Origin: Vibrio tapetis subsp. quintayensis
GTDB lineage: Bacteria; Pseudomonadota; Gammaproteobacteria; Enterobacterales; Vibrionaceae
Length of the DNA: 64,000 bases
Direction of reading: 5' to 3'
Assembly (NCBI RefSeq): GCF_030409945.1
Contig: NZ_JAUFQV010000026.1
Location: 310,001-374,000 of the forward strand
The translations under genes were made by a program, and so were the position numbers. Under the pieces are notes generated by a model. That model saw only the letters and a list, made by a program, of their open reading frames with translations. It did not search any database and was not told the origin of the DNA. Positions 1 to 9,290 of the stretch are shown here, piece after piece. Within the stretch, counting starts at the first letter, position 1; every line of letters begins with the position of its first letter.

Positions 1-416
1 GCCGACGTTTCTAGTGCTTTATCTTCGTCTGTTTCTGGCACCCATTTTGGTACGGGCGTTGGTTTGCCGTCGCTGTCTACCGCAACCATGATCACAATAC
101 AGTGTGTGGTGAGCTTTTTATCCAAGACTTTCGGGTCACACGCTTGTACGTCGATGGCAATATGCATAGAAGAGCTACCGGTGTAAATAACCTTAGCGGT
201 AACTTCAACCATGTTGCCGACCAAAATAGGCGACACAAAACGAATGCCCCCGGCGTACGCCGTAATGCAATATTTACCACTCCAAGCGGCTGAACAAGCG
301 TAAGCGGCCAAATCGATCCATTTCATTGCTGTACCACCGTGAACTTTGCCCCCAAAGTTTACGTCTGTTGGTTCAGCCAAAAAACGCAATGTGCTTTTGC
401 GTTGTCGGTCTGTCAT
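1..416 (-). CDS. acyl-CoA thioesterase, hotdog fold (partial, C-terminus outside window)
   Basis: Reading leftward from the ATG at 414-416, the frame stays open to the window edge (about 138 residues). The protein begins MTDRQRKSTLRFLAEPTDVN and continues with FGGKVHGGTAMKWIDLAAY, the hotdog-fold thioesterase signature with the helix that carries the active-site region. GGIRFVSPILVGNMVEV follows, typical of YciA/BACH-type acyl-CoA thioesterases. These hydrolyse acyl-CoA to free fatty acid and CoA in the cytoplasm, usually as hexamers. The gene is cut by the window start, so its C-terminus cannot be checked. It is divergent from sbcD, with about 245 bp between them. The family assignment is firm; the substrate chain length is unknown. 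Confidence 0.85.
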   Translation of the reverse strand, partial: MTDRQRKSTLRFLAEPTDVNFGGKVHGGTAMKWIDLAAYACSAAWSGKYCITAYAGGIRFVSPILVGNMVEVTAKVIYTGSSSMHIAIDVQACDPKVLDKKLTTHCIVIMVAVDSDGKPTPVPKWVPETDEDKALETS

Positions 417-660
417 AACAATATCCTTATTTGTTTTTATTAGAATGTATTCCAGTGTCTGTTGCATGAGTTGTTGAGCGAATACAAACAGGCAGCTTTC
501 TAATACTAGCAGCATGAATCCTAAAGCAAAGCGCTATCGTGACACAAAACCGACTAATGCATGGCGACATGGTTTTTCATAAGGTTATCAATGGACAGCA
601 AGGGCAAAAAAGCGGTAACGTTGGACACAACACTATTGAAACAGCGAATCCATTTCTCTC

Positions 661-1998
661 ATGCGAATTCTTCACACCTCCGATTGGCATTTAGGTCAGA
701 ATTTCTTTACCAAAAGCCGGAAAAAAGAACATCAAGCGTTCATGTTATGGCTGCTAGAACAAGTTGATGCTCAGTCGATTGACGCGGTAATTGTGGCCGG
801 AGATGTGTTTGATACCGGAGCGCCGCCAAGCTATGCCCGTGAGCTGTATAATCAGTTCGTGGTCGACTTGCAAAAAAAAGGCTGCACTCTGGTGGTATTA
901 GGAGGAAATCATGATTCGGTTTCGACCTTAAATGAATCCAAGCAATTATTGGCCTGTTTGAATACTTACGTTGTCGCCAGCAGCAATGATGACTTATCTC
1001 AGCAGCTGTTTACGCTCAATAATAGCAAAGGGGAGCCGGGCGCTATTTTATGCGCGATCCCTTATTTGCGCCCAAGGGATCTGGTTCGCAGTGAGGCAGG
1101 TCTATCTAGTCAACAAAAGCAGCAAGGTATCTCAGAAGCCATCAAGCAACATTATGGTGCTTTGTATCAACTGGCACTGGAAAAACGCGCGCAACTCGGT
1201 ATCAATTTACCCATCATCACAACGGGTCATTTAACTGCGTTGGGCGTATCTCAATCTGAATCAGTGCGAGATATCTACATTGGCACATTGGATGGCTTTG
1301 CTGCCGATGGTTTCCCGCCTGCCGACTACATTGCCCTTGGCCATATTCATCGCCCACAAATTGTGGCTAAACGAGATAACATCCGCTATTGCGGCTCTCC
1401 AATTCCGTTAAGTTTTGATGAACTGCCATCTAATAAATGGTCATCTAATAAACTATCACCTAATAAACAAGTGGTACTGGTGGAATTTGAATCAGGCGGA
1501 AAACTAAGCTCAGAAACTCAGCCAGCGACGAAAATTGAATTGCTACCAGTACCCATGTTCCAACCAATGGCAACCATTAAAGGCGATCTTGTTCATATTG
1601 AGTCTGAGCTGACCAAACTGTGCAGTGAGTTGATTGAGGGTGATGAAGCGAATAGAGATAAATTGATTTGGCTTGCTATTGAAGTTGAAAGCCAAGATTA
1701 CCTGACCGATTTACAGCACCGAATACAAACCCTTATTGACGGCTCTCCAGTGGAAGTTTTGCAACTAAGACGGGCCAGACAAGCTAAAAGTCAGGCATTG
1801 CAGCAGCAACAAAAAGAAACTTTAGCGGAACTCACGCCTTTTGATGTGTTTGAAAAACGACTGGCTCAAGAAGTCTTTGAATCCGATGTTGAGCAAAAAC
1901 GATGTGAACGAATTACCGAGCAGTTTCGCAACATTGTTGAAGAAGTTCGAGACGAGAATGCCGATGATAAGCACATCAAGACGGAGGATAAGGCATGA
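661..1998 (+). CDS. sbcD: SbcD exonuclease subunit (Mre11-type phosphoesterase)
   Basis: This is the nuclease subunit of SbcCD, which cleaves DNA hairpins and palindromes and processes DNA ends. The five phosphoesterase motifs are visible: TSDWHLGQ near the N-terminus (metal-binding Asp and His), GDVFDTG, GGNHDS, GHLTALG and GHIHRPQ. It has 445 residues against about 400 in E. coli. Part of the extra length is a short insertion around residues 256-270, made of three 15-bp tandem units (1426-1470) encoding PSNKW, SSNKL and SPNKQ. The start at 661 lacks a strong Shine-Dalgarno sequence but places the first phosphoesterase motif at the usual distance from the N-terminus. The stop overlaps the sbcC start by 4 bp (ATGA), the usual sbcDC arrangement. 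Confidence 0.95.
   Translation: MRILHTSDWHLGQNFFTKSRKKEHQAFMLWLLEQVDAQSIDAVIVAGDVFDTGAPPSYARELYNQFVVDLQKKGCTLVVLGGNHDSVSTLNESKQLLACLNTYVVASSNDDLSQQLFTLNNSKGEPGAILCAIPYLRPRDLVRSEAGLSSQQKQQGISEAIKQHYGALYQLALEKRAQLGINLPIITTGHLTALGVSQSESVRDIYIGTLDGFAADGFPPADYIALGHIHRPQIVAKRDNIRYCGSPIPLSFDELPSNKWSSNKLSPNKQVVLVEFESGGKLSSETQPATKIELLPVPMFQPMATIKGDLVHIESELTKLCSELIEGDEANRDKLIWLAIEVESQDYLTDLQHRIQTLIDGSPVEVLQLRRARQAKSQALQQQQKETLAELTPFDVFEKRLAQEVFESDVEQKRCERITEQFRNIVEEVRDENADDKHIKTEDKA
1426..1470 (+). repeat. three 15-bp tandem repeats inside sbcD
   Basis: Three in-frame 15-bp units follow each other: cca-tct-aat-aaa-tgg, tca-tct-aat-aaa-cta and tca-cct-aat-aaa-caa. They add a low-complexity Ser/Pro-Asn-Lys segment between the phosphoesterase domain and the C-terminal capping part of SbcD. 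The unit length is a multiple of three, so copy-number change would keep the frame. Confidence 0.85.
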
Positions 1999-4900
1999 GA
2001 ATTTTATCGCTCCGATTCAACAATCTAAACTCACTAAAAGGTGAGTGGAAAGTCGATTTTACCCAAGCGCCATTTGTCGATAACGGCCTGTTTGCTATTA
2101 CCGGTCCAACGGGTGCTGGCAAAACAACTCTGTTAGATGCGATTTGTGTTGCGTTATACCACCGCACTCCACGCCTAGATACCTTGTCGACATCCAGCAA
2201 TGAGATCATGACTCGCGGCGAGGCGGAGTGCAGCGCCGAAGTTGAATTTGAAGTAAAAGGCACCGCTTACAGAGCTTTTTGGAGCATGCGTCGCTCTCGC
2301 GGTAAAGCCGACGGCAATTTGCAACCTGCGGTAGTAGAGCTTGCTGAAGTTGAAACGGGCAAAGTACTGGCGACCCAAATTAAGAAAAAATCAGACCTGA
2401 TTGAGCAAGTGACTGGGCTGGATTTTGCCCGCTTTACGAAATCAATGATGTTGTCTCAAGGCCAGTTTGCGGCCTTTTTGAATGCCAAAGAGGGTGAACG
2501 AGCCGAGTTGCTGGAAGAACTCACCGGTACGGAAATATACGGCCGAATTTCAGAACGTGTTCATCAACACTTTGCTGCGGCTAAAACTAAATTACAAACC
2601 ATGCAAGCAAAAGCTGATGGCGTTATTTTGTTGTCAGAAGAGCAATTAGCCGAAATTGAAACCGAACTTGCTGCGCTTACCACCTCGCAAGCGGTGCACA
2701 AAGGCCAGCAAGCCCAACTGCAAGAACAGCTTAAATGGTGGTGCGATCACGCCATATTAGTTGCTGAAAATTCACAATCGAAACAGGCCATAGGCATTGC
2801 AGAAGGCGAACTTGAACAAGCGAAACCGCAGCTCGAACAGTTGCGACTCAGCCAACCTGCAGAAGCACTCCGAGCCCCTTTTCAGTTGTGGCAAGAAACG
2901 CTTCAACAACTAGATAAAGCGACAGATCAGCTTGCCCCAACAGAGCTAGAGTTAAAGCAATCTGAGCGTCAATGCGCCGAAGTTAAACAGCAATTGGAAT
3001 TGGCCGAACAAAACGTCGCCAAGCAAAAGAACGCACACCAGCATTTAACAGAACAGATTGAAAAAGTGTTACCGCTTGATAGTGAAATCCGCTCCGTACA
3101 AGATCAATCGAATAAGCAAAAAAGTGAACTCTCAACTCAAATAAACAAGCAGCAAGAACAAAAGCAATTACTTGCCAACAGTGCGGTGCAAATTGAACAA
3201 AATAAGCAACAGCAGCAAACGCATCAACGCTTTCTTAGTGAGCATGAGCAAGATAAGCAACTGAGCGGGAATTTAGGTCAATGGCGTTCGGAATTCACGC
3301 ACATTGAAGCTGAACGTAAACAGGCAAAACAGGGCAAGCAAGAACTGACGAACTTGCATACACAAGCTCAAACCCTAGCTCAATCGTCAGTTAACCTGCA
3401 GACAGAGAGCGACAAACAAAGCCTAATTAGCGAGCAGTTGAACAACGATCTAACAACAGCGCAGGCAACGTTAGCAGGCAAACTGAATGGCCAAACCCTT
3501 GAAGAATTAGAGCAGCAACAGCATGCTGCGAATGCATTGCTGGGGCAGTCTCATCAGTGGAGTAATTGGCAGCAGCAATGGGCTGGTCATGTCGAAGAAA
3601 TAAAAACCATTACAGTTCACATTACCGAATTAGAACAACAAACGGACACTTTGCTCAAAGAACAACAGAGCTTGCGCGAGTTGTATTCGGCTCAGAATCA
3701 ATTGTATAAAAGTATGTCTTTGTTATTGGGTCAAGAAGAACACTTAGCTCATTTCAGAAAGACCCTTGAGCAAGGGGATGACTGCCCGTTGTGTGGCAGC
3801 ACAGAGCACCCCAAACTGGAACAATACAAAGCTCTGGATGTACCACAAACTTTACGCGATAAAGCCGAGCAAGAGGCCTTGTTAGAGCAAACCAAACAGC
3901 GCGGTGAGCAAGTCAGTGCGGACTTAGCTGTAAAGCAACGGCATTTGGAAGAGCAAAAGACAAAGCTGGTTTCTATTGAACAAGCCAAACAGTCTCTGGA
4001 ACAACAATGGCAGGCGGAATCAAACTTACCTGCGGATCTAGATATTACTCAGCCCCAGAGTGTCGCGACATGGCAGCAAGCGCTAAACGAGCAAGCTCAG
4101 AATGACCAACGTGTGGTTCGAAATATCAAAGATCAACAGAATCTGTGCCGTGGTTTGGAACAAAAAGCGCAACAAGCACTCGTCGTACTGAGCAACCAGC
4201 AAACAGAATTGAAATTGGCGCAACAGCAACACGTGAATGTGATTGAACAAGCGGAAGCAAAGAGCTTGGTGCTAGAAACGCAAGAACAAGCACTAGAAGC
4301 GAAATTAGCCGAGTTGAAATCGTCGCTGAGCCAGCAAGGTGTGGATTGGCCAGAGCAAGAATTCACCCATTGGCTAGCAGATAAACAGCAGGCCATGCAA
4401 GCCTACCAAAACGCCACTGAACTGCTGCAAACCAGCATTCAAAACCTTAGCCTGTTAGAGCAGAGTTCCGCTCAGCAACAGACCCAGTGTCAGGAGTTAG
4501 AGCTCAGAGTCGCGGCTCTACAACAAGGGCTTGAAGCCTTAAATGAGCAGCTAGCACTGAAGCAAGAAATGCGTCATCAGCTGTTTGAAGATAAAGACCC
4601 AGCCATAGAGCGTAGCCAAAGCCAAACGACACTGAACGAAGCTGAAATTGCGTTCAGTGAGATAGTCAGCACTTATCAAAATATGCAATCTACACAAGCA
4701 AAAGACGTGGCGAACCTTGCGTCTCTTAAAGCACAAATCCTTGAGCTGACAGAAAAAGAGCGCCAGAGAAACCATGAATGGGCACAGCTTCTAACAGGCA
4801 GCCCATTTGATAACTTAGATGTGTTTAAAGCGGCGCTACTCACTCCTGACTTGAAAGAACAGTTAGCGCAACTGAAACAAACACTCAATTCTGCGCTAGA

Positions 4901-5660
4901 ACGTCAGCAAACATTATTAGCCAGTGGCGAGCAGAAATTGGCGCAATTGTGCCTCCACCCCAAAGCACAAGATTGGCAGGATGTGGCCGAAGAAAGCGTG
5001 GTGGCTCAGCTAACCGACGTAACTTCAAATTATGAGCATGGCGCGCATAAGCAAGGTGAGCTGAATAATCAGATCCAATCAGATAAACAGCACAGACAAA
5101 GCCAGCAAGCGCTATTCGATGAAATTGCAGTTTATCAAAAAGAGTACGATGACATTGCTTATTTACATGGTTTGATTGGTTCTCAAAAAGGTGACAAATT
5201 CCGCAAATTTGCCCAAGGTTTAACCTTGGATAACCTGATTTATCTGGCTAACAACCAGCTTGATCGCCTACACGGCCGATACCAACTCAAGCGCAAGCAA
5301 AGTGAAGGGCTAGAGTTAATGGTGCTAGACACATGGCAAGGAGACAGCGAACGAGACACCAAAACCTTATCCGGAGGTGAAAGCTTCTTAGTCAGCTTGG
5401 CTTTGGCGTTAGCCCTCTCTGACCTGGTGAGCCATAAGACCAGCATCGACTCTTTATTTCTTGATGAAGGCTTTGGCACGCTTGATGCCGAGACACTAGA
5501 CATGGCGCTCGATGCCTTGGATAACCTGAATGCCTCGGGCAAAACAATTGGTGTGATCAGCCATATAGAGGCTATGAAAGAGCGAATTCCAGTGCAGTTG
5601 AAAGTGCACAAGAAAAGCGGCTTAGGTTTAAGTGAGCTTGATAGCAAATTTAGAGTTTGA
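1995..5660 (+). CDS. sbcC: SbcC, SMC-like ATPase subunit of the SbcCD nuclease
   Basis: This 1221-residue protein has the Rad50/SbcC architecture. The N-terminal Walker A is GPTGAGKTT (residues 37-45). Two very long Gln/Glu/Lys-rich coiled coils follow, separated by the zinc hook C597-P-L-C600. The C-terminal lobe carries the ABC signature LSGGESFLVSLALALALSDL and Walker B SLFLDEGFGTLD, then a D-loop and a VISHIEAM switch. ATP binding drives opening and closing of the SbcD nuclease. The length is larger than E. coli SbcC (1048 aa), with the excess in the coiled coil. The start overlaps the sbcD stop, so the two are translationally coupled. The hook, signature and Walker B all look intact. Confidence 0.96.
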   Translation: MRILSLRFNNLNSLKGEWKVDFTQAPFVDNGLFAITGPTGAGKTTLLDAICVALYHRTPRLDTLSTSSNEIMTRGEAECSAEVEFEVKGTAYRAFWSMRRSRGKADGNLQPAVVELAEVETGKVLATQIKKKSDLIEQVTGLDFARFTKSMMLSQGQFAAFLNAKEGERAELLEELTGTEIYGRISERVHQHFAAAKTKLQTMQAKADGVILLSEEQLAEIETELAALTTSQAVHKGQQAQLQEQLKWWCDHAILVAENSQSKQAIGIAEGELEQAKPQLEQLRLSQPAEALRAPFQLWQETLQQLDKATDQLAPTELELKQSERQCAEVKQQLELAEQNVAKQKNAHQHLTEQIEKVLPLDSEIRSVQDQSNKQKSELSTQINKQQEQKQLLANSAVQIEQNKQQQQTHQRFLSEHEQDKQLSGNLGQWRSEFTHIEAERKQAKQGKQELTNLHTQAQTLAQSSVNLQTESDKQSLISEQLNNDLTTAQATLAGKLNGQTLEELEQQQHAANALLGQSHQWSNWQQQWAGHVEEIKTITVHITELEQQTDTLLKEQQSLRELYSAQNQLYKSMSLLLGQEEHLAHFRKTLEQGDDCPLCGSTEHPKLEQYKALDVPQTLRDKAEQEALLEQTKQRGEQVSADLAVKQRHLEEQKTKLVSIEQAKQSLEQQWQAESNLPADLDITQPQSVATWQQALNEQAQNDQRVVRNIKDQQNLCRGLEQKAQQALVVLSNQQTELKLAQQQHVNVIEQAEAKSLVLETQEQALEAKLAELKSSLSQQGVDWPEQEFTHWLADKQQAMQAYQNATELLQTSIQNLSLLEQSSAQQQTQCQELELRVAALQQGLEALNEQLALKQEMRHQLFEDKDPAIERSQSQTTLNEAEIAFSEIVSTYQNMQSTQAKDVANLASLKAQILELTEKERQRNHEWAQLLTGSPFDNLDVFKAALLTPDLKEQLAQLKQTLNSALERQQTLLASGEQKLAQLCLHPKAQDWQDVAEESVVAQLTDVTSNYEHGAHKQGELNNQIQSDKQHRQSQQALFDEIAVYQKEYDDIAYLHGLIGSQKGDKFRKFAQGLTLDNLIYLANNQLDRLHGRYQLKRKQSEGLELMVLDTWQGDSERDTKTLSGGESFLVSLALALALSDLVSHKTSIDSLFLDEGFGTLDAETLDMALDALDNLNASGKTIGVISHIEAMKERIPVQLKVHKKSGLGLSELDSKFRV

Positions 5661-5776
5661 GCCAAAGAATCGCATTATTCCTATTGTCCGTGACAGAAGT
5701 TGTCATGAAAAGCTGTTATATTTCACGACCTTGATTCAATACTGTTTGAAATTACGTCAGCTTTCATGGAGGAATA

Positions 5777-6394
5777 ATGCGTACTGTTTTGTTAGAAGGA
5801 CAACCGATAACCCCATCTAAGATTGTGTGTGTAGGGCGTAATTACGTTGAACACATCCATGAGCTGGGTAACGCCATTCCTGAACAAATGGTGGTGTTCA
5901 ATAAACCGAACTCCTCTATTTCACCTCAGCTCTATGCGTACCATCAACACGAACAATTGCATTACGAAGGTGAGTTAAGCTTCATCGTTAAGAACCGCCA
6001 GCTTGCGGCGATTGGAGTGGGGCTTGATTTGACGAAGCGCTCGTTGCAAAGCGCGCTTAAATCTAAACAATTGCCGTGGGAACGAGCTAAAGCCTTTGAT
6101 GGTTCAGCGGTCTTTAGTCGTTTTGTCTCTCTAGACGGTTTAGACATCAACCAGTTTTCGGTTGAAGTGTACATTAATTGTGTTCGCGTTCAGTGCGGTC
6201 ACATCGAACAAATGTTGTATTCTCCGCAAGTCATCCTCGAAGAAGTATTGGCTTATACCACACTAGAAGATGGCGATATTTTGATGACAGGCACTCCAAA
6301 AGGTGTCGGTACGGTTGAAGTTGGAGACGTCTTTATGATGCGCTTAAAGCATGCTGACCAAATCTTGCTAGAAACAGAATGGTTAGCAGAATAG
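5777..6394 (+). CDS. fumarylacetoacetate hydrolase (FAH) family protein, YcgM-like
   Basis: This 205-residue protein covers a full small FAH-fold domain. It shows GRNYVEHIHELGN near the N-terminus, the metal-binding Glu-x-Glu in HYEGELSFIV, the downstream catalytic-region Lys/Asp residues, and the conserved MTGTPKGVG loop near the C-terminus. Relatives include YcgM, human FAHD1 (acylpyruvase/oxaloacetate decarboxylase) and homoprotocatechuate isomerases. They act on 2-keto acids with a divalent metal. The start is supported by TGGAGGA eight bases upstream. It stands alone between sbcC and an unrelated lipoprotein gene, with no aromatic-degradation genes nearby, so a role in metabolite repair is more likely than a role in a catabolic pathway. 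Confidence 0.88.
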   Translation: MRTVLLEGQPITPSKIVCVGRNYVEHIHELGNAIPEQMVVFNKPNSSISPQLYAYHQHEQLHYEGELSFIVKNRQLAAIGVGLDLTKRSLQSALKSKQLPWERAKAFDGSAVFSRFVSLDGLDINQFSVEVYINCVRVQCGHIEQMLYSPQVILEEVLAYTTLEDGDILMTGTPKGVGTVEVGDVFMMRLKHADQILLETEWLAE

Positions 6395-6563
6395 GTTTAA
6401 AAAAGCGATTTTCATTGATGTAAATTATGGTTGGCTTGAGTGGTATTTTTGAGCTGATTACTGTCATATTTACTAATACTTAGAATGAGATATCACTCTC
6501 AAACCGTGGGCTGTGCATTTGAGACACTTAACTCTGTTATTTCATAAAATCAGAGCTTATTAA

Positions 6564-7538
6564 ATGATGAAGAAAAGGATTTTCCTTATCATGTCGACTT
6601 TAGCGTTATCCTCAGGATGCGTTCAAGTACCTCAAAACGACGTAAAACTATATACCCACAGTTCCGCTGCGCTAATTGAGCAAGTTGACAAACTCATCGC
6701 TGAGTATCACCTCGCCACGTTCGAGCGCAAATTAACCATGCTGTCTGTAGAAGTCGGCAGCAAAGGCGAGGGGTTACTATCCAGTTCTAAATTGGCGTCT
6801 ATCGAGACAACCTCTGCGCCACAAAACTTGCCTATCGTTCAAGCGTCACAAGCCTTAAAAGCGTATAGCGAAGCCTTAATGACCCTCATGCAAGCCGAGC
6901 ACTCAACAGAGACTGAATTGGCGAGTGTTGACCTATATCGGTCTATTTCTCAGGTGAATACCAGCGCCGCAGAGCTCAACGCGATAGACGCACCACTTAA
7001 CGAAGATAATCTTCGACTATTTAGCAGTTTGGTTGCTCAGCTAGGCAATGCTTATTCTGAGAAAGAAAAACAGCAGGCGATCAAACGCATCGTATTGGAA
7101 GCGGATCCTGTCGTCAGCTTACTGTGCGAGGGCATGCTAGAAACCCTTGAACAAAGCAACATTGCGGTGGCACTTTCAACGTCTCGTTCTTACGTATTAG
7201 CCGAGGAAATTCGCGACTTTAACAACCGCGTTCAAATACGAACCATGGCGTTGAACAAAAGCCGCAAAGAAGTGGAATACCTTTATCGCCGTTGGCAAGA
7301 AGTTGCAACAACACAAATGGCCGTTGATCAATCCATCTCTGCCATAAAAGCCGTTCAGAAAAGCCATCATGTGTTAGCGGATGAGCTTACGCGAGATGTA
7401 TTCGCGAGCGCTGCCATTAAACAAGCCATTGCAGAAATGCAGGAATTAAAGCAAGGCTTTGATAGTGTCGATGAGCTGCTCGCGACCTGCGATGGCACGG
7501 TCGAAAAGAAAAACAATCAACTGATCTGTAATTCATAA
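6564..7538 (+). CDS. putative lipoprotein, unknown function, helical
   Basis: I do not recognise this 324-residue protein. It starts with MKKRIFLIMSTLALSSGC, a lipoprotein-type signal peptide ending at Cys19, although the -3 position is Ser rather than the usual Leu. The rest is charged, almost devoid of Pro and Gly, and predicted helical with coiled-coil character (for example around residues 215-250). Conserved-looking cysteines near residues 189 and 309 could pair. Two Met codons occur at the start (6564 and 6567), and either could be used. It is followed after 9 bp by a small helical protein and then by a membrane-anchored repeat protein on the same strand. I infer a three-gene envelope cassette, but no function can be named. 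Confidence 0.72.
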   Translation: MMKKRIFLIMSTLALSSGCVQVPQNDVKLYTHSSAALIEQVDKLIAEYHLATFERKLTMLSVEVGSKGEGLLSSSKLASIETTSAPQNLPIVQASQALKAYSEALMTLMQAEHSTETELASVDLYRSISQVNTSAAELNAIDAPLNEDNLRLFSSLVAQLGNAYSEKEKQQAIKRIVLEADPVVSLLCEGMLETLEQSNIAVALSTSRSYVLAEEIRDFNNRVQIRTMALNKSRKEVEYLYRRWQEVATTQMAVDQSISAIKAVQKSHHVLADELTRDVFASAAIKQAIAEMQELKQGFDSVDELLATCDGTVEKKNNQLICNS

Positions 7539-7547
7539 GGACATAAA

Positions 7548-7862
7548 ATGCAGGACGTCGTACTCAAAGAGCTTCAAGAAGCGATTGATAAGCACAATTT
7601 GGTGTTAGAAATAACGTTAGAGCCTGATCAAACCGCGGTGCTGCGTTCTCAATTATTGCAATTGTTTTATCAAATGGACAGGTTGGTCAGCGAGCGTTTA
7701 GCGAGGCAAGATGATCAATGGTTACAAGCCATCGATAGCCTAAAAAAATACAAAACTACGGCCGAGCAAGCGAGCCTTAAAGTGTCTCAGCAAGCAGAAG
7801 TGATCACTCATGCGGCCCAGGCCATTAACGTTTTGGATAAAGTGATCAACAAAGTGCTGTAG
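7548..7862 (+). CDS. small helical protein of unknown function
   Basis: This 104-residue protein is not recognised. It is highly charged, has no signal peptide or membrane segment, and reads as one or two long amphipathic helices (EAIDKHNLVLEITL, then SLKKYKTTAEQASLKVSQQA). The start ATG at 7548 follows ATAAGGACATAAA, a reasonable Shine-Dalgarno. It begins 9 bp after the preceding lipoprotein gene, so the two are almost certainly co-transcribed. It is likely a cytoplasmic partner in the cassette. Confidence 0.7.
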   Translation: MQDVVLKELQEAIDKHNLVLEITLEPDQTAVLRSQLLQLFYQMDRLVSERLARQDDQWLQAIDSLKKYKTTAEQASLKVSQQAEVITHAAQAINVLDKVINKVL

Positions 7863-7929
7863 ATCGGGTTAAACCTAACTTGTCTCACCGTCATGGCTTC
7901 ATGTATTGTTAATGTAAATCAAACGCATA

Positions 7930-8625
7930 ATGGATGTAATCATGCAGGTTCGAATTGGATTGGTAATACAGGCACTATTGGCGGCGTCGATCTTCTATTT
8001 GGGTTACACCATCTACACGTTCACTCATACGATCGTAAAAGTAGTCGACACCTATCCTCAAGTGATGGAAGACATCAACGCCACTGCCGACAAACTTGAA
8101 ATTGAACAGTGGTTGCTAGTAGCAAAAACCTTTGAAAATATAGCGCCTCAAGCCATAGCACTTGCTGCTGAAATAAAAAGCACCGTGGGTGATGTTAACC
8201 AAACCATTTCTTCCGTGGATCAGAAAATCCCATTGATACTCGATGAAGTGAAGGTCATCCGCACCGCAACGCTACCAAGCGTGCTTAAAACGGTCGATGT
8301 GATCAACAATCGAACTGTGCCAGATACCTTGTCTGAACTGGCGTTATATCGAAAAGAAGTCATTCCACCCGTGATCAAAGAAAGCCAAGCACATCGCCAA
8401 ACAACAATACCAACCGTGGTTGCTGAATCTGAGCATCTGCGCCGAGATGTGCCTGTTATCCTTGCTAAGGTCGATGAAATCGTAGAAAAAAGCGAACAAT
8501 TGACTCAAGAAGCTACGCAAGGTGCTGTTAAGGGCGTAATTCTTTCGCCAATCAATATATTGCGTGACGCTGGCGAAGGGCTTCGATTCAATTTAGAGCC
8601 AGAAGACAGTGAGGTTAAGAATTAA
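7930..8625 (+). CDS. membrane-anchored protein with six 15-residue repeats, unknown function
   Basis: This 231-residue protein has one N-terminal transmembrane segment (about residues 8-38) and an otherwise soluble, probably periplasmic, helical body. Between residues 99 and 188 it carries six repeats of about 15 residues, each led by a hydrophobic residue and Pro (Pro at 101, 116, 131, 146, 161 and 175) and then a helix with a conserved acidic position. A 15-residue period fits four helical turns of a right-handed coiled coil. No family is recognised. The start could be 7930 or 7942; neither has a strong Shine-Dalgarno. It lies 67 bp after the small helical protein gene on the same strand. 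Together with the upstream lipoprotein it suggests an envelope-spanning assembly; that is inference. Confidence 0.72.
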   Translation: MDVIMQVRIGLVIQALLAASIFYLGYTIYTFTHTIVKVVDTYPQVMEDINATADKLEIEQWLLVAKTFENIAPQAIALAAEIKSTVGDVNQTISSVDQKIPLILDEVKVIRTATLPSVLKTVDVINNRTVPDTLSELALYRKEVIPPVIKESQAHRQTTIPTVVAESEHLRRDVPVILAKVDEIVEKSEQLTQEATQGAVKGVILSPINILRDAGEGLRFNLEPEDSEVKN

Positions 8626-8645
8626 GGAAGCGAAGGTAGCACCTA

Positions 8646-9218
8646 GTTACTGTTCCACAAGGCTACGCAATTAATGGTAAATCTGGCGATGTAGGCTTCA
8701 TCGGCATGCGTCACGCTGAAACTGAGTGGATTTCTTCACAGGCCTTAACGAGCACGGAGTTAACGTTGAGTCTCTGGCGCTAGGTGATTCTAAGTACGTC
8801 TCTGAAGGCGAGATTAACTACCTTGAAGTTACTCACAGCCTGATTTTAGCATGCACTTCGCAATCCACGACGTAATACTCAATTCAAGTTGAACTGGCGA
8901 ATGCAGCAATCAAAGAAGTTAACGCACGTGACGGTGACGCTCTCGCTTCCTTCGACAAGCGTGATTCAAGTCTTGAGGGTCGTTTCACTCGCGTTGCTAC
9001 TGTTCTAGGAATGGGTATCGCCAGCCCCAGCCCCACAAATGGTTGGTTACGGTAACGTTGTAGACATCATCAACAAAGATTACTACTTCCGTACTACTGA
9101 CAACCAGCAAATCCGTAAAGTTGACTTAAACAAGATTGACTTCTCTATGGTTGAGTACACATCAATGACTATCTACGATATTGCACTACAGTTCCATGAC
9201 GTAACAGTCACTCAATAA
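8646..9218 (+). pseudogene. frameshifted remnant of an unidentified protein
   Basis: Three reading frames must be joined to get a continuous protein. Frame one (from 8646) gives VTVPQGYAINGKSGDVGFIG and stops soon after residue 40. A second frame, picked up near 8745, gives NVESLALGDSKYVSEGEINY, has an internal stop (TAA near 8876) and continues with NAAIKEVNARDGDALASFDK. A third frame from about 9036 gives VGYGNVVDIINKDYYFRTTD and ends at TAA 9216-9218. At least two frameshifts and one stop make this a dead gene; no start codon is obvious. The coding bias is still clear, so decay is probably recent. I do not recognise the parent family. Confidence 0.65.
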
Positions 9219-9258
9219 GCTAAAATTTAGTTAAACGGAAGCCGACCTCAGGGTTAAT

Positions 9259-9290
9259 GCCATTCGCTTAAGTGCGAATGGCGTTTCTAT
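9259..9290. terminator. hairpin terminator, possibly bidirectional
   Basis: A perfect 9-bp stem, GCCATTCGC and GCGAATGGC with a 6-base loop, is followed by GTTTCTATTT. It lies between the rightward pseudogene and the leftward outer-membrane protein gene, so it would end transcription from either side. Confidence 0.6.

Noticed and set aside
5240..5665. 141-codon antisense frame within sbcC
   Set aside because: It is a shadow of the conserved SbcC C-terminal ATPase domain and has no independent coding signal.
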